A stretch of 64,000 nucleotides of DNA from Singulisphaera sp. GP187 (lineage in GTDB: Bacteria; Planctomycetota; Phycisphaerae; Phycisphaerales; SM1A02): positions 62,001 to 126,000 of the forward strand of contig CAMBXO010000008.1 in NCBI GenBank assembly GCA_945871915.1, read 5' to 3'. The translations under genes and the position numbers were made by a program. The notes below the pieces were generated by a model. That model was not told the origin of the DNA. It did no database searches and saw only the letters and a list, made by a program, of their open reading frames with translations. Positions 9,256-18,487 of this stretch are shown in pieces. How positions within the stretch are numbered: the stretch's first letter is position 1; each line of letters starts with the position of its first letter.

Positions 9256-10788
9256 TCAGGTTCCCCTTGTTCTGCACACACGGTTGATCGCTTGCCGAAC
9301 AAGGCCGTCGAGCGTCACTCGAATTTCTTTGTGCGTGAACCGAATCACAAAGATCGCAGTCAAGATCGCTACTGGACCCATGACAAGAATGCTGGCGACA
9401 TCGCCAAGTGTTCCGAACCCACCAGCCCAGCGCGTTACAAACAAGGTTGCAGCAAAGAGGGGAACGCACACAAGCAGTGGATTCAAGAAGATGGCGATGG
9501 AATCCCACGCCCGTCGACTCGGTGATGGCGTGGTGCACATCCACACCACCAAGATGGTGCTGCAAGCCCAAACGATTCCGCTTGCGATGGCAACGCCAAC
9601 AGCAGCCCCCTCACTCGCCCCAAACCAATAGATAGGAACGGACACAACAAATTGAATGCTCTGCCAGACAAGCAAAGTTCCAAATCGCCGCTGGCCACGC
9701 AAACAAGCCATGGCGGGGCCCGACGCAAAATAAAACGCCTGAGAAAGACTGATGATCTGAAAAATCGGAATCGCTGGCTGCCACTTTTCTGCAAGAAGCA
9801 AACGAAACAGTGGCTCTGCGAGGATCGCTTGCGCACAACAAATCGGAATGCACACGGCACTCAACACTCGCTGCGCCTTCAGAAATCCGGTCACTTGCCG
9901 ATTCACGTCGTTCTGCAGCCGGCTAAAAACAGGTTGAAGGACAACCCCAAGTTGATATGCAATGATCGAGTTCGCCTGACACGCAATGGTGAAAGCCAGC
10001 CCAAAGAGCCCGGTCTGATACTGGCCCGCGACGAGTCCGAGCACCAGCACCTCCAACATCACAAGAACATTATGGATGTATTGGGCGCCAGAGGCTCGAA
10101 CAAACTGGCGAAAGAGATAACGCACCCGCGTGGCACGAACAGGTGATTCGAGCCGTATTCGAGATTGCCGCACATAAATCGCTGCACGAACACCTGTGCC
10201 AATCACTTGTGGAACCACTAGAGAAGCCGCGCGACCGCCGAGTGCCGCCATGGCAACCGAAAGACAGGTGGCACCCATCTGCACCAACCCATCAATGGTT
10301 GCAATGCGCGGATACGCAAGCGAGAGTCGCAAGAACGCAATCGGCAACATCAACCTTGCTTCGAGTATGGGTCGGATCGCAAGAATGGCCAGCAAACCAG
10401 CAAGCCAACGACTCGGATCATCCGTAAACCAGAGCACCACAACTGGAATGCTGGCAAGCGTAAGAACCATTGAGCACATAGCCAGCACCGTGGCAAGCCG
10501 GGCGGCGCTCGCAGCGAGTCGACCAAAATTTTTCGGGTGTGCGATCAGAACATCGCCAACCGATAGTGGCGGAAGCAGTGCAAGAAAACTGAATATGGCA
10601 AGTGCCTGCGCACCCACACCGTACTCCGCTGGCGTCAGGTAATGCGCCACCACCAACATTGCAATCGCCGTCAATGCCTTGTTGGCAATCCACTGGGCGG
10701 AATTGAGCGTGGCTCCTCGCATGGCAACTCGTCCAAATCCCTGCGAGTCGGAATCAAATCTTGGTTTGGGTTGACAATCGGAATTCAC
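9256..10788 (-). CDS. polysaccharide flippase, Wzx/MATE-like (oligosaccharide flippase family)
   Basis: A polytopic membrane protein with about 12-14 hydrophobic segments. Its N-terminal part (MRGATLNSAQWIANKALTAI, AHYLTPAEYGVGAQA) is characteristic of Wzx-type flippases, which move lipid-linked repeat units across the inner membrane. The start is uncertain. A GTG at 10788 forms a GTGA overlap with the stop of the preceding glycosyltransferase gene and has AAAGGG upstream. ATG codons at 10722 and 10809 are alternatives. It is the only flippase in the window, so it probably serves the whole polysaccharide locus. Confidence 0.85.
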   Translation of the reverse strand: MNSDCQPKPRFDSDSQGFGRVAMRGATLNSAQWIANKALTAIAMLVVAHYLTPAEYGVGAQALAIFSFLALLPPLSVGDVLIAHPKNFGRLAASAARLATVLAMCSMVLTLASIPVVVLWFTDDPSRWLAGLLAILAIRPILEARLMLPIAFLRLSLAYPRIATIDGLVQMGATCLSVAMAALGGRAASLVVPQVIGTGVRAAIYVRQSRIRLESPVRATRVRYLFRQFVRASGAQYIHNVLVMLEVLVLGLVAGQYQTGLFGLAFTIACQANSIIAYQLGVVLQPVFSRLQNDVNRQVTGFLKAQRVLSAVCIPICCAQAILAEPLFRLLLAEKWQPAIPIFQIISLSQAFYFASGPAMACLRGQRRFGTLLVWQSIQFVVSVPIYWFGASEGAAVGVAIASGIVWACSTILVVWMCTTPSPSRRAWDSIAIFLNPLLVCVPLFAATLFVTRWAGGFGTLGDVASILVMGPVAILTAIFVIRFTHKEIRVTLDGLVRQAINRVCRTRGT

Positions 10789-11960
10789 TCCGATCCCTTT
10801 CCTTTGCATACTGGAAGATCTGTTGCAGGATCTCCACACACGGCCCGTTCAATGGCGCCGCATTGAAATTCTGGATTCCAGAATCTCTCAACCACATCGA
10901 TGCATGCTGCTCGAGTCTGTTCCGTGACAGCACCCGATTCCAGCCACGGTCGCATGGCAACTGCAAGCGAGGCCGCGCTACCACGCTCAAAATAGGAGCC
11001 CGTTTTCCCGGGGATAATGGCTTCCCACTCAGGAGCCTGGTCATCGGGATCTCCATGCGAAACAACCGGCACTCCGTACACAAGACTATGAATCGCCGTG
11101 AGACCAGTACGACCCGGCGACACGGTGACATTGGAAGCCATGATGAGCGACGCAATCCTCGCCTCGTCATAACACGCACCTTCAAGGTGCACGCGCACTC
11201 CAAGTCGCTCAGCCTGAGAAATCAGTTTGGTTCGTTCGGGACCCTCTCCAACAAGAATGAGATTGGCGTTGGTGCCCTGGCGTTTGAGTTGTGCCAGAGA
11301 TTCCAGCAGAAGATCCAGTCGCCGCATGGCGATGAGTCGGGTGGTGCAGATCACAACCGGCGTGTCCGCGTTTCCAAATAGTTCCTCGCGAAGCGCCCGG
11401 CAGATTGCTGGTGTGATGGATTTCCGGTGACCCTGCTGCACAACCAAGTCAAGGCTGTTGTAAATGACATGCAACCGTTCGGCGGGCCATCCCAAATCCA
11501 TGGCGTAGGCCTTGGAAAGTCTTCCATAAAACAAATGTTGGTGAGGGAGTGCATAGAACAATCGACGGATCAATCCTTTCAGGCCTTGTGGACGAGAGAG
11601 ATATCCGTGCCCCCAAAAGAACACTTTCTTTCCAAGAAGCCTTGCCGCAATTGCGCCAATCCATGTGCATGGCCAGTGTGGAACGGCATGCATGATGACG
11701 GTGTCAAAACGCGAGCAGATGGCCCAACGAACCGCCCCCCACTGCCACATGAATGGTCCAAAGAGATGCCGCGCGGGGGCCAGATGAAACCGAACGTTTG
11801 GACTGAACGACGCGGTCTCGACCGAGTGAAGGTATTCGTGATCATCACCAACAAAGGTGAAGTCCGCCCGCTTGCTCTGTGCAAGCAATTCAACAATTGC
11901 CCTCCGATAATGTGGATAGCAGTGATAGATGACGACAACGCTAGGATGTGAGTCCAACAT
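10785..11960 (-). CDS. glycosyltransferase family 4 (copy A)
   Basis: This protein of about 390 residues has the two Rossmann-like halves of GT-B enzymes. The C-terminal half has LILVGEGPERTKL, then ASNVTVSPGRTGLTAIHSLV, the nucleotide-sugar site region of GT4 enzymes. The N-terminal half has YHCYPHYRRAIVELLAQ. It is a clear paralogue of the GT4 at 24669-25877, which shares the HYRR-IVE-LA start, the WGHG segment and the IYNSLD segment. The start could be the ATG at 11960 or a GTG three codons upstream; neither has a good ribosome-binding site. The flippase gene overlaps its stop. Donor and acceptor sugars cannot be told from sequence. Confidence 0.88.
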   Translation of the reverse strand: MLDSHPSVVVIYHCYPHYRRAIVELLAQSKRADFTFVGDDHEYLHSVETASFSPNVRFHLAPARHLFGPFMWQWGAVRWAICSRFDTVIMHAVPHWPCTWIGAIAARLLGKKVFFWGHGYLSRPQGLKGLIRRLFYALPHQHLFYGRLSKAYAMDLGWPAERLHVIYNSLDLVVQQGHRKSITPAICRALREELFGNADTPVVICTTRLIAMRRLDLLLESLAQLKRQGTNANLILVGEGPERTKLISQAERLGVRVHLEGACYDEARIASLIMASNVTVSPGRTGLTAIHSLVYGVPVVSHGDPDDQAPEWEAIIPGKTGSYFERGSAASLAVAMRPWLESGAVTEQTRAACIDVVERFWNPEFQCGAIERAVCGDPATDLPVCKGKGSE

Positions 11961-12084
11961 CTGCGTCACTTACAATAGCATCGGTTCGTTGGACCGAACT
12001 TTCAATGTCCGACCGCTGAAGATCGATCCTCATTCGAAACGTGAAAGCATTCCGGGTGAATCTCTTGCACAACAGGCCCATTCC

Positions 12085-13188
12085 ATGACCAAGGCAGGCA
12101 TCGTCTTCATTTCGGTATGGCTTGCCATGGCCCTTGCTTCAGCTGAGGCAACTTCGCAGACACCGACTCAGCCTGAAAAACCGACCACAAAACAACCGCT
12201 CATCCTGCTCTATGACTCCCTCCCGGACCTCAACGCCTCTGTCCGGCTGACCTCGATGAACGCCGAGAGTTGGATGAATGTGACGCAGGATCCAGCCTCT
12301 TACAAGAGTGGCGAAGTGGACATTGACGCTGCGATCAAGCAGGTTGAAAAACGGACCGGCGGAATGCCGCCCAAATGGATGATGCTCGATTGCGAAGACC
12401 CGTTTATGGCCAATCTGAAAATGCCGGCTGAGTCCAAGGAACATCAGCGGTCATTGAACTCAATGATTCGAGCAATTCGCGCCATGAAGGAACGATTTCC
12501 ACAATGCAAGTGGACCTTTTACGGTATTCCAAGTCTTTCGTACTGGCTCAATGGCAAAGGATGGGCCACAGCGAGTAGCGACGATCGCCGCAAAGCCATT
12601 CAAGATGCGGCAAAGATTTATTCCACGCTTGTTTCTGAAGTCGATTGGGTGAGTGTCAGCATTTACGATGTCTATGACCCGCGGATGGTGGTGGCCGGAA
12701 GCCCGACAAGCATTCGAGGGACGCCCGAGAGTGTGCGGGAAGATGGGCGGGCGTGGCGGATCGCACAGGTGGGTCTGGCGAAACTTCTCTCCGGCGGAAA
12801 ACCTGTCATTCCCACCGTTTGTCCTTTCTGGGCACCGACTGGCATTGCGCCGTATTGCCGCATGATTTCCACAAAGGATTTCATGCTTGATCAAGTTCAA
12901 CCTGCCGTGTCGGCCGGTGCAGCTGGAATTGCGTTATGGACCAGCATGGACTACCGGATTGAACAGGTGACGCGAAGCGATCAGCCGGCATTGTTACCGT
13001 CCAAAGAGAACAACTTCGGAATTTCAGAGTGGCGTTCTGCCTTGACACTGGATTTCTTTGACGGGATTCCGCCGAAGGACTGGACTGATCCGTCGGTGGT
13101 CGAACAACTTGTCAAGAAAACTTCACGCGTGATTACAGACGACCTTGTTTCCATTCGAACATGGGAACGGACCGATACGCTTCCGTAA
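12085..13188 (+). CDS. secreted TIM-barrel-like protein, possibly glycoside-hydrolase-like
   Basis: A 367-residue protein with a signal peptide (MTKAGIVFISVWLAMALASA) and a soluble domain. The order of strands suggests a (beta/alpha)8 barrel: LILLYDSLP, KWMMLDCED, KWTFYGIP, WVSVSIYDVYD, KPVIPTVCPFW and AGIALWTSMDY. The D-x-E in MMLDCED and the final GIALWTS strand recall GH56-type enzymes such as hyaluronidases, but the resemblance is weak. The start is the ATG at the signal peptide; the open frame extends upstream to 11929 without signal character. It is followed after 48 bp by the asnB-type gene, and both lie divergently from the GT4/flippase set. It may process the locus polysaccharide. 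Confidence 0.7.
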   Translation: MTKAGIVFISVWLAMALASAEATSQTPTQPEKPTTKQPLILLYDSLPDLNASVRLTSMNAESWMNVTQDPASYKSGEVDIDAAIKQVEKRTGGMPPKWMMLDCEDPFMANLKMPAESKEHQRSLNSMIRAIRAMKERFPQCKWTFYGIPSLSYWLNGKGWATASSDDRRKAIQDAAKIYSTLVSEVDWVSVSIYDVYDPRMVVAGSPTSIRGTPESVREDGRAWRIAQVGLAKLLSGGKPVIPTVCPFWAPTGIAPYCRMISTKDFMLDQVQPAVSAGAAGIALWTSMDYRIEQVTRSDQPALLPSKENNFGISEWRSALTLDFFDGIPPKDWTDPSVVEQLVKKTSRVITDDLVSIRTWERTDTLP

Positions 13189-13236
13189 CTTCATCGCCCG
13201 CAATCCGATGCTCCTCTCAACCTGAACTTCACCACC

Positions 13237-15090
13237 GTGTGCGGAATCTTTACAGTCCTTTGTCACAACAACCGGCGGCTTCCGGACGACGCTGCTATTC
13301 GGATGGAACGTGCCCTTGGAGCAATCCAACATCGTGGGCCCAACGCCAGAGGTATTCACTTAGATCCCAAGGGTCAATTCGCGTTGGGGCATGTCCGCCT
13401 GTCGGTGATCGATGTGTCCGCGGCCAGCAACCAACCGTTCTGGTCTGCATGTGGTCGGTATGTCCTGATCTACAACGGCGAGATTTACAACTATCTTGAG
13501 ATTCGAAAAGAACTTGAACGAGAAGGCGTTGCCTTTCGAACCACTTCGGATACAGAGGTTCTGCTGCAAGCAATGATCCGTTGGGGCGTGGAGGCCATCA
13601 ACAAGTTCAACGGGATGTGGGCCTTTGTTTTTGGCGATGTTTATTCCGGTGCATTCGTCACTTCGAGGGACCGATGGGGTGTCAAGCCTTTGTTCACCAT
13701 GCATCAGGATGGAATGATGATTCTGTGTTCGGAGGCCAAAGGAATTTTCGCATGGCTTGGGACAACGCCTCAGCCGAATCATTGCGCAGTCGGTCGCTAC
13801 CTGAAATACGGCGCGGGTGGTGAATCCGCAGAATCATGGTTTGACGGCGTGGAGCGATTTCCCCCCACCATGCACCAGACCATACAACTGAATTCCCTCA
13901 ATGCATCGACCCACTCCATGGGTTCTTACTGGAACTACCCGGTTCACCGAACAATTCACAACTTTGATGATGCGATCGGCAGGATTGAAGAACTCCTTAC
14001 GGATGCGGTGTCGATTCGACTTCGAAGCGATGTACCGATCGGTCTCAGTCTTTCCGCCGGCGTCGACTCGGGTGCCATTGCATGGATTGTCGGCGAGAAA
14101 TTGAATCGAAAACTGGAGGCCTACACCGCATGGCACCAACCAGTGAACAAGTCCCAACTTCCCGTCGCACAAGAGATCGCGCGTCGGTATGGACACCAAT
14201 CAACTTCGGTCGACGAAACCGATCAAGACAACACCACCCGTGACCTGAGAACTTGCATCCATTCCCTTGAAGCCGCTCATAGTTCTCCGGCGATTATTCC
14301 ATACCTGAATCTTTGCCGCGCTGCGAGGTCTTCTCTCACCGTCATGCTCGAAGGACAGGGCGCCGATGAACTTCTCGGTGGGTATCAGGAATTCTCGCTC
14401 TTTGCTTCCCTCGACCATTTAATGCGTGGCAATCTGCATGGCTTTGCGCAGTGCCTTGCCGCGTATGCCCACAACTATGGTTGGCAAAGTGCCGCGTTGG
14501 ACTGTGTGAGATTTTCTAACCGAGCCGTCTATACCCATCAGGCTCATCGATGGAATGCGAAGGGCCTTTTGGGTAGTGAGGTGCTCGAGGCGGTTCCGGA
14601 GCACTTTCGAACTCTGCGTTGGTCCCGCTCCAACTTTAGTGACGCTCTGCACCACTGGCACCGATTCAATTTGACCAATCTTCTTCAGTATGGAGATGCC
14701 ATTTCGATGTCCGTCAATCTTGAAACACGCTGTCCATTTCTGGATTACCGACTCGTAGAGTTTGGATTCTCACTTGGAACCGAACTCTTGATGAATCGGA
14801 GTTACGGCAAGTACCTCCTTCGCAAGTGCGCCGAGGCTCACCTTCCAAAACCAACCTGTTGGAGCCGAAAGAAGGATGGATTCAGCAATTCGACAACGCG
14901 CATGATTACGAAGTTTGTTGAACAATGGGGACTTCCAAGCGATGGAGTTGAACTGGCCATGGATCTTGGAATTCTCAAGTCACCATTGCGAAGCAAGGAC
15001 ACATTCCTGCGACTGCCTCCCAATATCCAATTTCGTACCTACTCGCTTCTTCAATGGCTTGAAGTGTTTTACGGGCGCGACAAGCGATAA
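13237..15090 (+). CDS. asnB: asparagine synthase-type glutamine amidotransferase
   Basis: This 617-residue protein has a class II glutamine amidotransferase domain, starting with the Cys2 nucleophile (MCGIF), then QHRGPNARG, LSVIDVS and YNGEIYN. The synthetase domain follows, with the PP-loop SLSAGVDSG and the EGQGADELLGGY segment. The start codon is GTG; no good ribosome-binding site is visible. True AsnB makes asparagine from aspartate. In exopolysaccharide and exosortase loci, however, AsnB homologues are often thought to amidate uronic acids. Its location inside a polysaccharide locus, beside a secreted protein, makes that role as likely as asparagine synthesis. Confidence 0.9.
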   Translation: MCGIFTVLCHNNRRLPDDAAIRMERALGAIQHRGPNARGIHLDPKGQFALGHVRLSVIDVSAASNQPFWSACGRYVLIYNGEIYNYLEIRKELEREGVAFRTTSDTEVLLQAMIRWGVEAINKFNGMWAFVFGDVYSGAFVTSRDRWGVKPLFTMHQDGMMILCSEAKGIFAWLGTTPQPNHCAVGRYLKYGAGGESAESWFDGVERFPPTMHQTIQLNSLNASTHSMGSYWNYPVHRTIHNFDDAIGRIEELLTDAVSIRLRSDVPIGLSLSAGVDSGAIAWIVGEKLNRKLEAYTAWHQPVNKSQLPVAQEIARRYGHQSTSVDETDQDNTTRDLRTCIHSLEAAHSSPAIIPYLNLCRAARSSLTVMLEGQGADELLGGYQEFSLFASLDHLMRGNLHGFAQCLAAYAHNYGWQSAALDCVRFSNRAVYTHQAHRWNAKGLLGSEVLEAVPEHFRTLRWSRSNFSDALHHWHRFNLTNLLQYGDAISMSVNLETRCPFLDYRLVEFGFSLGTELLMNRSYGKYLLRKCAEAHLPKPTCWSRKKDGFSNSTTRMITKFVEQWGLPSDGVELAMDLGILKSPLRSKDTFLRLPPNIQFRTYSLLQWLEVFYGRDKR

Positions 15091-15150
15091 GTGGTCATCG
15101 GAACACGTTTCAGACCACGGTGCAACGCGCAATACTTCTTGAAACCATGC

Positions 15151-15975
15151 TCACTTCGAGCCACCCGATTGCTTGAGAAGTCGACCGATCTGTGCGAAGT
15201 ACCGCGCCTTGTACCACGCGTGCAAGAAACCGGCTGACCCATCGAGAAATCCAAGTCGCCTGACATAACTGTCAAGAAAATAAACGGCGGGCAACCACCA
15301 CTTTCCAAGCAATTGATACTTGCGGCCCTGTCTGTCGCTTTGAAGTGAAGCACCAGACGCTCGAAGATCTCGAGTTCGATTGGCTTCCCACGCCGCATAC
15401 GCCGCGTGGCGACGCTGCCAGTGTTCCAACCCGCGATCATCCCGGTGTTCGATCCGAGCATGAATGCTCCCAATCGATCCGCTCAGCACAGGATGCTCAT
15501 GGATTTCCATATCGAGTTCGCTCCAGCGATTCTCGTCAATCCGTTCATATTCACCGGACCCAACGCGAAAGAGTGCAAGTTTTCGATTTGGCGTTCCGTG
15601 CCGAAGGCGGCGGCCCAGAAACCAGTTGTCATAGGTCATCCAAAATCCATTGTGGGTGGTTGCGGGAAGCGTTGCTGCCAGTTCATTGCACACGGCATCA
15701 TCGATCCACTCATCTGCATCAAGAAACAGAACCCACGGCGTGCTGGGCGGGTGATTCCGCAGAACCCAATTCCGTTTCTTAGGGAACTTTCCGTCCCATC
15801 GAAACAAAATGACCTCGGCCTTGTGTTGGCCTGCGATCTCACATGTGCGGTCGGTCGATCCTGAGTCGACCACAACAACATGTGCAAATCGCTTGAGGCG
15901 TTCAAGACAAAACGCCATCGACTGCTCCTCGTTGAGTACAGGAATGACGACCGTGATCGGAAGTACGTCAGCCAT
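15151..15975 (-). CDS. glycosyltransferase family 2
   Basis: This GT-A enzyme has the family motifs VVIPVLNEE, VVDSGSTDRT and the DXD-type metal site LDADEW, in the style of lipopolysaccharide core beta-glucosyl/heptosyl transferases of the LgtF/WaaE group. The start is taken at the ATG of MADVLPITVV. This overlaps the stop of the preceding double glycosyltransferase by 8 bp (ATGGCTGA). The open frame continues 22 codons further upstream inside that gene. The length of about 274 residues is typical. It is the last gene of the long minus-strand run and converges with asnB. Confidence 0.88.
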   Translation of the reverse strand: MADVLPITVVIPVLNEEQSMAFCLERLKRFAHVVVVDSGSTDRTCEIAGQHKAEVILFRWDGKFPKKRNWVLRNHPPSTPWVLFLDADEWIDDAVCNELAATLPATTHNGFWMTYDNWFLGRRLRHGTPNRKLALFRVGSGEYERIDENRWSELDMEIHEHPVLSGSIGSIHARIEHRDDRGLEHWQRRHAAYAAWEANRTRDLRASGASLQSDRQGRKYQLLGKWWLPAVYFLDSYVRRLGFLDGSAGFLHAWYKARYFAQIGRLLKQSGGSK

Positions 15976-18436
15976 GCGCGGAGGCCTTGATCGACTTGCC
16001 AGCAACCTCTCGCAGCAAGTTTCTCCACCGCGCGCACGCAATATTCATTGCAAACCGCTTCTCCAATGCCTCGCGCGCCCGCTGCCCCATTGCCGTTGTT
16101 TCTTCTGGATGATTCCGAATCGTCGCAATGGCTGCGATGAGAGCCTCCACATTCCCCTGCGGCACCACCAGACCACACTTTTCTTCTCGAATCACCATCG
16201 CCACTTCGCTGGTCTCAGGTCCAATGTAAATCGTTGGTCGTGCAGCGGCCAAAACGCCATAGAACTTGCTTGGAACAAGAAGTCCATCAAATCCCTCCGC
16301 AATGCTCACAATGTGAACATCTCCCAACGAGAGCAAGTCGCCAAGGCGATCACGGCTTTGGTAGGGATACATCGAAGCGTTTGAAATCCAGTTGTTCCTC
16401 ACAAATGCCTCGACTTCCGGCCTTTTGGTACCGCCACCAACAATCACCCACCGCAGCGTGTCGTCATCTCGAAACTTTCGCATGGCTTCGTACATCGTGG
16501 CCCCATCGTGACCAATGCCAAAGTTTCCCGAATACTCGATCACAAACCTATCGCCAATCGCCCATTCGGCACGATACGGATTGCTGCTTCGATCTCCAGA
16601 TTTCACCTCTGACGGATCGGCCCACACTTCAATCCGCTCAAGACGCTCCCGAGAAATGTTTTTAGCAAGCACCCGTTCACCCATGCAACGGCTGAGCACA
16701 ACCACGCGATTCGCCCTTCGAAGACAATACCGATCAATGCCTTCAAAGATCCGGTGTGCGATGGAGTTCCGCCGCAGCACTCCAGCAGCGACCGGAACAT
16801 CGGGGTACAGATCCATGGTCCACACAATCACTCGTGTTCCACGAAGCCACCGCAACAGAATGCCCACGAAGGCAATGAAAGGCGGCGTAGTAAAGCACAC
16901 CACCACATCTTGCCGCGGCAACCACACAGCCCGCCACATGCTGGCTAAGTAAAACGAAAGAAAGTCAAATGCGCGTGAAGCGATCCCTCGCTTGCCGAAC
17001 ATGCTCTGTCCTGCCCGCACAATTTGAATTCCATCCACCTCACCAAACCGTGGTAGTGCTTTCCCGGACTCGCTGTACAAACTGCGTGACGCAAGAGCCG
17101 TCACGTGCTCGCCATGACTCACAAGATATTTTCCAAGGTCGTGCCCGTGCTGAGCCGTCGCCGCAACATCCGGCCAAAATGTTTGATTCAACAACAACAC
17201 GCGTAGTGGGGCAGCCGGGTCACCTTCAACCGTGACTCGAAGGATTTGCAGCATGCGAAGCGCAAGAAAGGTGCGGTCATAGTTGCCCGCTGCACGCAAG
17301 CACGCATCTCGCAATGTGACCAACTGGGCTGGATCTGCCTTCAGCGACTTCAGCGCGGCACACAGTTGCTCCGCGTTCTCTGGCTCAAATGGAATTCCAA
17401 CTCGTTCCTTTCGGACGATATCTGCCGACTCACCCTCAACTCCATGGAGCACCGGGATTCCCATCCCCATGCACTCAAAGAGTTTGGACGGAATGACGGT
17501 GGTAAACAATTCAGTCCTACGCAAGTGAATAACTGAAACATCAAGCAGCGACCAGTAGCAAGGCACATCCGCCTTGGAAACCGAGTCCACGAAGACCACA
17601 TTTCGAATCCCGCGGCTTTCCGCCAAGTGTCGAAGATGTTGTTTGCGAGCGCCGTCGCCAAGAAACAGTAACACGATGTCCTGCTCCGCCAGCTTCTCGG
17701 CCGCCTGGACAAGCGTTTCAAGGGCATGGGCCATGCCGTGTGTACCGATGTAACCGGCCACAAATTTTCCCTCAAGCCCCAGAGCGCGCGTGAGTTCCGG
17801 ATCCTTTGGCCTTGGTTTGAATTGTGAAACATCCACTCCATTGGTCACCACATGAATCTTGTTTCCATCAATCCCCCTGCGTATCAATACATTTCTAAAA
17901 GACGAGGTCACCGAAACAATGCACGCGGCCCTTCGATACAAGAACATTTCCAGTTGCTCAAGCAGCCGAAGCGCCACCGCATTCTTCATGGCGCCGACCG
18001 CTTTGATGGATTCCGGCCAGAGATCTCGCAACTCAAACACAAAGGGGATGCGCTTGAACACGCTTACGATGTATGCGGCGCACGCGGTAAAGAATTGGGG
18101 CGAGGTGCCAATGACAATGTCCACGCCGTGTACCCGAGGGCTGGCCACCACGGCGCCAAACATGAAGCTGAGATAATCCAGAATTCGGCGAACAAATCCT
18201 TCGTTGGCTGTGATGTAAGACCAAACACGGATCACTTCGATTCCCTCGAAATTCTCTCGCTGAAACCACTTGTTTTGGTAACCACCGAACACTTTGCCCT
18301 TAGGAAAATTGGGGGCGCACGTGATCACCGTTACCCGATGCCCCTTCTTGACCCATTCGCGGCAATGCTCAAAGGTGCGACTTGCGGGCGCATTGACTTC
18401 GGGTGGAAAGTTGTCTGTCAGAAAGAGAATGTGCAC
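15968..18436 (-). CDS. double glycosyltransferase: two GT4 domains in one chain
   Basis: This 822-residue protein holds two complete GT-B glycosyltransferases in tandem. Residues 1-405 resemble WbuB, an L-N-acetylfucosamine transferase: MHILFLTDNFPPE, FELRDLWPESI, then IPSKLFECMGMGIPVL at about 315-330. A short linker (about 404-410) leads into a second GT4 unit: LRVLLLNQTFWPDV, WTMDLYPD and VPSKFYGVLAAARP. Each half has the full length of a free-standing enzyme, so this looks like a gene fusion. It could add two successive sugars. It lies 51 bp downstream of wecB on the same strand. Confidence 0.9.
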   Translation of the reverse strand: MHILFLTDNFPPEVNAPASRTFEHCREWVKKGHRVTVITCAPNFPKGKVFGGYQNKWFQRENFEGIEVIRVWSYITANEGFVRRILDYLSFMFGAVVASPRVHGVDIVIGTSPQFFTACAAYIVSVFKRIPFVFELRDLWPESIKAVGAMKNAVALRLLEQLEMFLYRRAACIVSVTSSFRNVLIRRGIDGNKIHVVTNGVDVSQFKPRPKDPELTRALGLEGKFVAGYIGTHGMAHALETLVQAAEKLAEQDIVLLFLGDGARKQHLRHLAESRGIRNVVFVDSVSKADVPCYWSLLDVSVIHLRRTELFTTVIPSKLFECMGMGIPVLHGVEGESADIVRKERVGIPFEPENAEQLCAALKSLKADPAQLVTLRDACLRAAGNYDRTFLALRMLQILRVTVEGDPAAPLRVLLLNQTFWPDVAATAQHGHDLGKYLVSHGEHVTALASRSLYSESGKALPRFGEVDGIQIVRAGQSMFGKRGIASRAFDFLSFYLASMWRAVWLPRQDVVVCFTTPPFIAFVGILLRWLRGTRVIVWTMDLYPDVPVAAGVLRRNSIAHRIFEGIDRYCLRRANRVVVLSRCMGERVLAKNISRERLERIEVWADPSEVKSGDRSSNPYRAEWAIGDRFVIEYSGNFGIGHDGATMYEAMRKFRDDDTLRWVIVGGGTKRPEVEAFVRNNWISNASMYPYQSRDRLGDLLSLGDVHIVSIAEGFDGLLVPSKFYGVLAAARPTIYIGPETSEVAMVIREEKCGLVVPQGNVEALIAAIATIRNHPEETTAMGQRAREALEKRFAMNIACARWRNLLREVAGKSIKASAHG

Positions 18437-18487
18437 GCTTGCTCCAGGTCAACCGACCCTTACGAGAACCGGACTCTGCCGTTGCCA

